From Bacillota bacterium (GTDB lineage: Bacteria > Bacillota_A > Clostridia > Peptostreptococcales > Anaerovoracaceae), in NCBI GenBank assembly GCA_017457585.1, contig JAFTHD010000138.1:1-12619 (forward strand): a stretch of 12,619 nt of DNA, in the 5' to 3' direction. The number at the start of each line of letters is the position of its first letter. Position 1 is the stretch's first letter. Made by a program: the position numbers and the translations under genes. Below, piece after piece: positions 8,381-12,619 of the stretch. A model generated the notes under the pieces. The model made no database searches. It was not told the origin of the DNA and saw only the letters and a program-made list of their open reading frames with translations.

Positions 8381-8690
8381 GATTGAGAGTAGTAAGTCTG
8401 GAAGGTGGACTTCAAAGCGAGCCGTGGACAGTGAGAGCACGGCAGGAACAGCCGGACCGAATGGACTCATGAGGGCAAACCGAAAGCGTGAGCGTCAGGG
8501 CGTGGGAGAACAGGCTCAAGGCAATATGAATCGCGCAAGTAGGGGAGACGTTATGCGCACGTTACGCGGAGAGCATATGATGGTATGCGTTGAGTGCATC
8601 CGAAAGGATGAAGATAGGTGGCACCGCAGGAGAACTGAAACTCTTGTCCTATCAAGTATGATGGGACAGGAGTTATTTTAATTTTTGCCC
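8381..8690 (+). ncRNA. T-box riboswitch, tryptophan-specific (TGG specifier)
   Basis: The leader has the elements of a T-box that senses uncharged tRNA-Trp. Stem I is built from TGAG/CTCA (8384-8387 with 8466-8469) and GTCTGG/CCGGAC (8396-8401 with 8452-8457). The internal loop between them holds AGTAGTAA on one side and CGAA-TGG-A on the other, placing the specifier TGG at 8462-8464. AGCGAG (8416-8421) and a GCCGTG/CACGGC hairpin mark the distal part of stem I. A CATCC-GAAA-GGATG hairpin (8597-8610) fits stem III. The antiterminator pairs GATAGG (8613-8618) with CCTATC (8648-8653) and GCAGGAG (8626-8632) with CTCTTGT (8641-8647), leaving the T-box bulge TGGCACC (8619-8625). TGGC complements GCCA, the 3' end of a tRNA with discriminator G73, as bacterial tRNA-Trp has. 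It controls the downstream trpB2. Confidence 0.93.
8639..8686 (+). terminator. T-box regulatory (attenuator) terminator
   Basis: AACTCTTGTCC (8639-8649) pairs with GGACAGGAGTT (8664-8674) with one G-U pair, extended by two weak pairs, and is followed by ATTTTAATTTTTG. Its left arm reuses the bases of the antiterminator's right arm (8641-8653), so the two folds exclude each other, as expected for T-box attenuation. Confidence 0.9.
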
Positions 8691-8780
8691 GGCGCAGGAT
8701 TTCAGGCGCTGAGGGGAATGCAGCAACTTATGTCCTATGACTCACATATCATTATGTCCAAGGTCAGAAAGGAGAAAGAA

Positions 8781-10169
8781 ATGAAAAACGACAACAACAT
8801 CCCTTACAAAACTTACTTAGAGGAGCATGAGATTCCGAAGCAGTGGTACAATCTGAGAGCTGACATGCCGACCAAGCAGGCTCCGCTCTTAAACCCGGGA
8901 ACAGGCCAGCCTCTTACGTTTGAAGAAATGCAGCCTATCTTCTGCGACGAGCTCATCAGACAGGAACTGGACAACGACACCCAGTACGTTGACATCCCTG
9001 AACCTGTAAGAGATTTTTACAAGATGTACAGACCATCACCGTTGATCAGAGCATACTTCCTGGAGGAAGCCCTCGATACACCGGCTAAGATCTACTACAA
9101 GTACGAAGGTTCCAACACATCGGGAAGCCACAAGCTGAACTCAGCGATCGCGCAGGCTTACTACGCTAAGAAGCAGGGCCTCAAGGGCGTAACGACGGAG
9201 ACGGGAGCAGGACAGTGGGGTACTGCACTTTCCATGGCATGCTCATACTTCGATCTGGACTGCAAAGTTTACATGGTTAAGGTTTCCTACGAGCAGAAGC
9301 CTTTCAGACGTGAAGTAATGAGAACCTACGGCGCTTCAGTAGTTCCTTCACCATCCATGGAGACTGAGGTTGGTAAGAAGCTGAACGCAGAGTTTCCTGG
9401 AACGACAGGTTCCCTGGGATGCGCTATTTCAGAGGCAGTAGAAGTTGCAGTAACCAGCAACGGCGAATACAGATATGAGCTGGGTTCAGTGCTGAACCAG
9501 GTACTCCTTCACCAGTCGGTAATCGGTCTTGAAGCCAAGGCAGCCCTTGACAAGCTGGGCGTAAAGCCTGACATCGTTATCGGATGCGCAGGCGGCGGAT
9601 CAAACCTGGGCGGCCTCATCGCTCCGTTCATGGGCGAAAAGCTGAGAGGTGAAGCTGATTATGACATCGTTGCAGTTGAGCCTGCATCATGTCCTTCCTT
9701 CACTCGCGGAGTATACGCATATGACTTCTGCGACACTGGTAAGATCTGTCCTCTCGCTAAGATGTACACCCTCGGCAGCGGATTCATCCCTTCACCGAAC
9801 CATGCAGGCGGACTGAGATTCCACGGAATGTCACCTGTACTTTCACAGCTTTACCACGATGGATACATGAGAGCTGTTGCTGTTGAGCAGACTGCAGTAT
9901 TTGAAGCGGCTGAGCAGTTCGCAAGAGTTGAAGGTACACTTCCTTCACCTGAATCCTCCCACGCAATCAGAGTGGCAATCGATGAGGCGCTTAAGTGCAA
10001 GGTGACAGGCGAAGAGAAGACAATCCTCTTCGGTCTCACAGGTACAGGATACTTCGACATGGTTGCTTATGAGAAGTTCAACGATGGCGTAATGGATGAC
10101 GAAATCCCTACGGATGAGCAGCTCCAGGCATCTTTCGCAACGCTTCCACAGGTTCCGGGACAGGAATAA
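8781..10169 (+). CDS. trpB: Stand-alone tryptophan synthase beta chain, TrpB2 type
   Basis: This 462-residue pyridoxal-phosphate enzyme matches the TrpB2 (TIGR01415-like) branch, longer than TrpB1 at about 400 residues, which condenses indole with serine or phosphoserine to make tryptophan. Evidence includes the N-terminal extension typical of TrpB2 (PKQWYNLRADMP), RPSPLIRA at 84-91, the PLP lysine in GSHKLNSA (K118), the catalytic glutamate in TTETGAGQWG (E140), the phosphate loop GCAGGGSNLGG at about 268-278, and GLRFHGMSPVL near the C-terminal part. I chose ATG 8781 because AAAGGAG at 8768-8774 is 6 nt upstream; the frame stays open upstream but contains no start with a good ribosome binding site. 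No trpA or other trp gene is visible, so indole salvage or supply by a distant trpA is possible. Expression should rise on tryptophan limitation through the T-box. It ends with tandem stops TAA-TAG. Confidence 0.92.
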   Translation: MKNDNNIPYKTYLEEHEIPKQWYNLRADMPTKQAPLLNPGTGQPLTFEEMQPIFCDELIRQELDNDTQYVDIPEPVRDFYKMYRPSPLIRAYFLEEALDTPAKIYYKYEGSNTSGSHKLNSAIAQAYYAKKQGLKGVTTETGAGQWGTALSMACSYFDLDCKVYMVKVSYEQKPFRREVMRTYGASVVPSPSMETEVGKKLNAEFPGTTGSLGCAISEAVEVAVTSNGEYRYELGSVLNQVLLHQSVIGLEAKAALDKLGVKPDIVIGCAGGGSNLGGLIAPFMGEKLRGEADYDIVAVEPASCPSFTRGVYAYDFCDTGKICPLAKMYTLGSGFIPSPNHAGGLRFHGMSPVLSQLYHDGYMRAVAVEQTAVFEAAEQFARVEGTLPSPESSHAIRVAIDEALKCKVTGEEKTILFGLTGTGYFDMVAYEKFNDGVMDDEIPTDEQLQASFATLPQVPGQE

Positions 10170-10212
10170 TAGGGCGCGTATCATAATCACACAACAATAT
10201 AGGCAAAATAAT

Positions 10213-10246
10213 GACGGGCTGTCTGTACATATGCAGGCAGCCCGTC
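10213..10246. terminator. Probable bidirectional terminator between trpB and the convergent oxidoreductase
   Basis: GACGGGCTGTCTG and CAGGCAGCCCGTC form a 13-bp stem with one G-U pair and an 8-nt loop. The + strand tail is TTTCGATAT and the - strand tail is ATTATTTTG, so it can serve both converging genes. Confidence 0.8.
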
Positions 10247-10280
10247 TTTCGATATATGATTGGTTAATGAGAGAAGTCGA

Positions 10281-11423
10281 TTATTCAGGAATTTCAACCC
10301 AGCCCTGTTTCTGGTTGCTCTCGAAGATCTTTTCACAGAGAATCATCTCGTGAAGTCCATCTTCAAACGTAGCGTGTTCATACGTACCCTCAGGATCGTT
10401 CATGTGGTCGTAAATGTTTCGGAAGCACTGTTTATAGGCATCTACAAAGCCCTCTGCGTGTCCGATAGGATATGCGACGAACTTTCTCGTATCAGGATGT
10501 ACCGTTGCAGGTCCTTTCTGGATAGTCTCAGTGAAGGTGTCTCTGTTGCCTATTGTCAGGTTGTTGCAGGACATGCTGTGCCATTCTGCTGATTTCTTGT
10601 AACCGCCGATCTGAAGGTTTATATCCACCGACTTGCCGGCGATAACCTGTGAGAAGAAAGCGGAACCCTTTGCGCCGCCGCTGTACTTGAAGAGCACGTA
10701 GGCATTGTCCTCGGTATCGATAGGAACGTCTTCATAATCGCTTTCGTCAAAGGTATCGGTAGAGAAGGCCAGAACCTGCTTCTTAGGCTTCTTGCGAACA
10801 GGGTGAATCGTGGAGAAATCCGCGTTTACAGCGACTATCTTCTGCCCTGTAACGAACTCTGCCAGGTCCATCCAGTGGGAACCGATGTCAGAAACGGCTC
10901 TCGTAGTTCCGGACTCTGCGGAAACCAGTCTCCAGCTATAGTCGGTAGGCCAGAGCAGCCAGTCCTGCGTGTAGTCTCCGTTGATTGAGAACACATCACC
11001 CAGCTCACCGTCTGCGATGATATTCTTCAGGTGATTGTTCATAGGATAGAAGCGGTTGTGGAAGTTGACTCCGGTAACAACGGCCTTTTCCTTAGCCTTG
11101 GCTACCAGTTCCCTCGCCTCGTCAACGGTGGTGCACATAGGCTTCTCGCAAACTACATTGATGCCGCGTTCGATAGCGTACATGGCGATATCGTAGTGGG
11201 TGTAGTTAGGCGTACAGATGTGAATTGAATCCAGTTCCTCATTGTCGATCATATCCTGATAGCTGTCGTAGTAATTAGGAACGTTCATCTTCTCGGCATT
11301 CTCTTTGGCGTTGAAGGTATCTGCGATAGCGACTACTTCCACGTCACCCAGACGGCGAAGTATCTCTACGTGAACCTGACCGATGAAGCCGGTACCGATG
11401 ACTCCGGTTTTGAATACTTTCAT
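10281..11423 (-). CDS. Gfo/Idh/MocA-family NAD(P)-dependent oxidoreductase
   Basis: The 380-residue protein has an N-terminal Rossmann fold with GVIGTGFIGQVH (G10-T-G12-F-I-G15), the family EKP motif at 93-95, and NFHNRFYP at about 120-127. The C-terminal alpha/beta substrate domain contains VSDIGSHWMDL with D179 and H183, the D-x2/3-H pattern that supplies the catalytic histidine. Family members oxidise or reduce hydroxyl groups of sugars, inositols and related compounds; the substrate here cannot be told. A DWLLWPTDYSWRL segment rich in aromatic residues may line the sugar pocket. AGGAG (complement of 11431-11435) is 7 nt before the ATG. It is divergent from the OYE-family gene and shares a control region with two identical palindromes, suggesting that both work in the same pathway. 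Confidence 0.92.
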   Translation of the reverse strand: MKVFKTGVIGTGFIGQVHVEILRRLGDVEVVAIADTFNAKENAEKMNVPNYYDSYQDMIDNEELDSIHICTPNYTHYDIAMYAIERGINVVCEKPMCTTVDEARELVAKAKEKAVVTGVNFHNRFYPMNNHLKNIIADGELGDVFSINGDYTQDWLLWPTDYSWRLVSAESGTTRAVSDIGSHWMDLAEFVTGQKIVAVNADFSTIHPVRKKPKKQVLAFSTDTFDESDYEDVPIDTEDNAYVLFKYSGGAKGSAFFSQVIAGKSVDINLQIGGYKKSAEWHSMSCNNLTIGNRDTFTETIQKGPATVHPDTRKFVAYPIGHAEGFVDAYKQCFRNIYDHMNDPEGTYEHATFEDGLHEMILCEKIFESNQKQGWVEIPE

Positions 11424-11550
11424 TTGTTTTCTCCTCTTTATCCAAATGTAACCATTAACAACAATAACGCGAAGACAGCTTCCGAATAGTGAAGCTTATA
11501 TGCGGGGATTATGACTGAAACTTAGAGAGAATTGTCGTAGTATTTGTGTC

Positions 11551-11580
11551 ATTATAGCACCGGATACACAAGATTTGCAA
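11551..11580 (-). promoter_or_regulatory. Predicted promoter of the Gfo/Idh/MocA gene
   Basis: On the - strand, TTGCAA (11580-11575) and a perfect TATAAT (11556-11551) are 18 nt apart, predicting a start near 11544 and a leader of about 120 nt. A 6-bp hairpin (AGCTTC/GAAGCT, 11477-11496) lies in that leader. Palindrome 1 sits 5 bp upstream of the -35 box. Confidence 0.65.
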
Positions 11581-11585
11581 CAAAA

Positions 11586-11601
11586 ATGTGCTCGAGCACA
11601 T
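11586..11601. promoter_or_regulatory. Palindromic operator-like site 1
   Basis: ATGTGCTCGAGCACAT is a perfect 16-bp palindrome with a central CG step. It shares its 14-bp core TGTGCTCGAGCACA with site 2. Perfect symmetry with a CG centre fits LacI/GalR-family operators, though other dimeric regulators are possible. Its centre is about 49-50 bp upstream of the predicted - strand transcription start. Confidence 0.75.
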
Positions 11602-11630
11602 ATAAATAAAACAAATTTTCAAAAAATTCG

Positions 11631-11644
11631 TGTGCTCGAGCACA
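11631..11644. promoter_or_regulatory. Palindromic operator-like site 2
   Basis: TGTGCTCGAGCACA is a perfect 14-bp palindrome, identical to the core of site 1 and centred 44 bp from it. It ends 7 bp before the predicted -35 box of the OYE-family gene, with its centre about 49-50 bp upstream of that gene's predicted start. The two sites bracket a 29-bp AT-rich spacer. Confidence 0.75.
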
Positions 11645-11651
11645 TTCTGCA

Positions 11652-11680
11652 TTGACTTGGTGTTGAACGTGTTTTAAAAT
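11652..11680 (+). promoter_or_regulatory. Predicted promoter of the OYE-family gene
   Basis: TTGACT (11652-11657) and TAAAAT (11675-11680) are separated by 17 nt, each close to the sigma-A consensus. The predicted start near 11687 leaves a leader of about 105 nt in which I see only weak hairpins. Confidence 0.65.
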
Positions 11681-11792
11681 ATATCACATAACGGGTGCTT
11701 CGATTGAAGGCAGCAGGAGCCGCCTTTATAAGAGAGAATGAGACCCTTTATGGGTAGGGTAGATACTATTGTATGAGTAAGGAGGTAAGCCT

Positions 11793-12619
11793 ATGGAGAG
11801 ATGTAAGCCTGAAAGCATCAACACATTATCACAGCCGATTAAGATCGGACCGAGAACTGCCAAGAATAGATTCTTTATTCAGGCAATGGAGTGTAATAAG
11901 GAAGATCCGTCAGGGAATCCATCGCAGGGGACTCTGCAGAGATACATTGACCTGGCAGCAGGAGGCGCAGGCCTTGTCAGCTTAGAGGCAATCAGTGTAA
12001 CGAGAGAGAGCAGAGCAAGGGACAATCAGCTGATGATTATGCCGCAGAATGAGAAACCGCTGACCGAATTTGTCAGCAAGGTTCATGAGGCAAACAAGGA
12101 CACGATTCTGGTGTTCCAGCTTACTCATTCGGGAGAACTGTCACATCCTGACTTTTCAAGAAGAGTTACGCCGAATCCTCTCTACGGATACGGTGGAGAT
12201 CTGCTGACAGAGGACGAGGTTTCCAAAATCATGGACGACTTCGTGCAGGCTGCAGAGATCGCTTACAACGCAGGTGCAGACGGCATCGACCTGAAGCTGT
12301 GCCACGGATATCTGGGATGCCAGATGATAAGACCGCACAACAACCGTAAATGGAAGTACGGCGGAGACTGGGACAATCGTTCAAGATTTGCATATGAACT
12401 GATGGAACGCATCAGGAAGGTTGTTCCTGATAAGAACTTCCTTATCGGATCGAAGATTTCAGCATGGGAAGGCTTCCCGGGCGGATTCGGTACAGAAGGT
12501 CCCGGCTCACCTGTAATGGATCTTACGGAGCCTATCAAGCTGATTAAGGGACTGGAAGAGAGAGGCGCAAGCTACATCATCCAGTCTGCAGGAAGCCCTG
12601 GTATCACCATCAACCTGAC
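11793..12619 (+). CDS. Old Yellow Enzyme-family NADH:flavin oxidoreductase, 5' part (runs off the right edge)
   Basis: The frame from ATG 11793 is open to the end of the window, giving 275 residues. AAGGAGG at 11779-11785 is 7 nt upstream. The sequence is the FMN-binding TIM barrel of the Old Yellow Enzyme family: AKNRFFIQAME at about 23-33, GGAGLVSLEAISV at 57-69, QLTHSGE at 109-115, a LTEDEVSKIMDDFVQAAEIAYNAGADGIDLK stretch broken into barrel strand and helix at about 138-168, HGYLGCQMIRP at 171-181, and KYGGDWDNRSRF at 188-199. The usual first active-site His of the H-x-x-H pair is Lys here (K168-L-C-H171), a variation I recall in some OYE relatives. Whether a C-terminal FAD/NADH domain follows, as in 2,4-dienoyl-CoA reductase types, is not visible. 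Substrate unknown; probably co-regulated with the divergent Gfo/Idh/MocA gene. Confidence 0.9.
   Translation, partial: MERCKPESINTLSQPIKIGPRTAKNRFFIQAMECNKEDPSGNPSQGTLQRYIDLAAGGAGLVSLEAISVTRESRARDNQLMIMPQNEKPLTEFVSKVHEANKDTILVFQLTHSGELSHPDFSRRVTPNPLYGYGGDLLTEDEVSKIMDDFVQAAEIAYNAGADGIDLKLCHGYLGCQMIRPHNNRKWKYGGDWDNRSRFAYELMERIRKVVPDKNFLIGSKISAWEGFPGGFGTEGPGSPVMDLTEPIKLIKGLEERGASYIIQSAGSPGITINL

Noticed and set aside
8685..8780. N-terminal extension of TrpB by 32 residues
   Set aside because: The frame is open upstream, but its start codons lack a properly spaced ribosome binding site and the segment overlaps the end of the T-box terminator. AAAGGAG before ATG 8781 decides the start.
11586..11644. 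CRP-type or catabolite-control (cre) sites
   Set aside because: The spacing is 5-4-5, not the 5-6-5 of CRP sites, and two positions differ from the usual cre pattern; a specific LacI-like or other dimeric regulator fits better.
11773..11985. 70-residue + strand ORF at the start of the OYE gene
   Set aside because: It is in another frame from the clear OYE protein that begins at 11793 with AAGGAGG and runs off the window; the apparent start overlaps that ribosome-binding region.

Overview
The window looks like a chromosomal segment of an anaerobic Clostridia-type member of the Bacillota. Supporting signs are the atpA-G-D-C order, strong AAGGAGG-type ribosome binding sites, a T-box riboswitch, a TM1266-type small protein (a family known from [FeFe]-hydrogenase organisms), ScpA/ScpB, and frequent AGA codons. 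A family such as Anaerovoracaceae is conceivable, but I cannot establish it from this sequence. There are no rRNA, tRNA, insertion sequence, phage or CRISPR signatures.

Region 1 (1-3602, +) is the 3' part of the F1F0 ATP synthase operon: the end of atpA, then complete atpG, atpD and atpC, followed co-directionally by a small TM1266-like ACT-fold protein. A perfect 14-bp hairpin (3661-3692) lies between this unit and the convergent phzF. Region 2 (3739-5870) is a divergent pair, a PhzF-family isomerase (-) and a radical SAM protein (+), whose predicted promoters overlap in a 71-bp gap. Region 3 (6000-8316) has a DUF368/PopT polyprenyl-phosphate translocase (-), divergent from scpA-scpB (+). 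The scpB reading frame is broken by a single in-frame TAA, although its coding sequence continues in the same frame on both sides.

Region 4 (8320-10246) is a self-contained tryptophan-responsive unit. It has a near-consensus promoter, a T-box leader with a TGG (Trp) specifier and an antiterminator whose TGGC bulge matches a G73 tRNA-Trp, a mutually exclusive terminator, then a stand-alone TrpB2-type tryptophan synthase beta chain and a final terminator. No trpA or other trp gene is visible. Region 5 (10281-12619) is a divergent pair: a Gfo/Idh/MocA oxidoreductase (-) and an Old Yellow Enzyme-family flavin oxidoreductase (+, running off the right edge). The 369-bp gap between them holds two copies of the palindrome TGTGCTCGAGCACA, one just upstream of each predicted promoter at almost the same distance, which suggests joint control by one dimeric regulator.

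The most interesting points are the interrupted scpB, the twin-palindrome divergent control region, the orphan TrpB2 under a Trp T-box, and a possibly leaderless popT.
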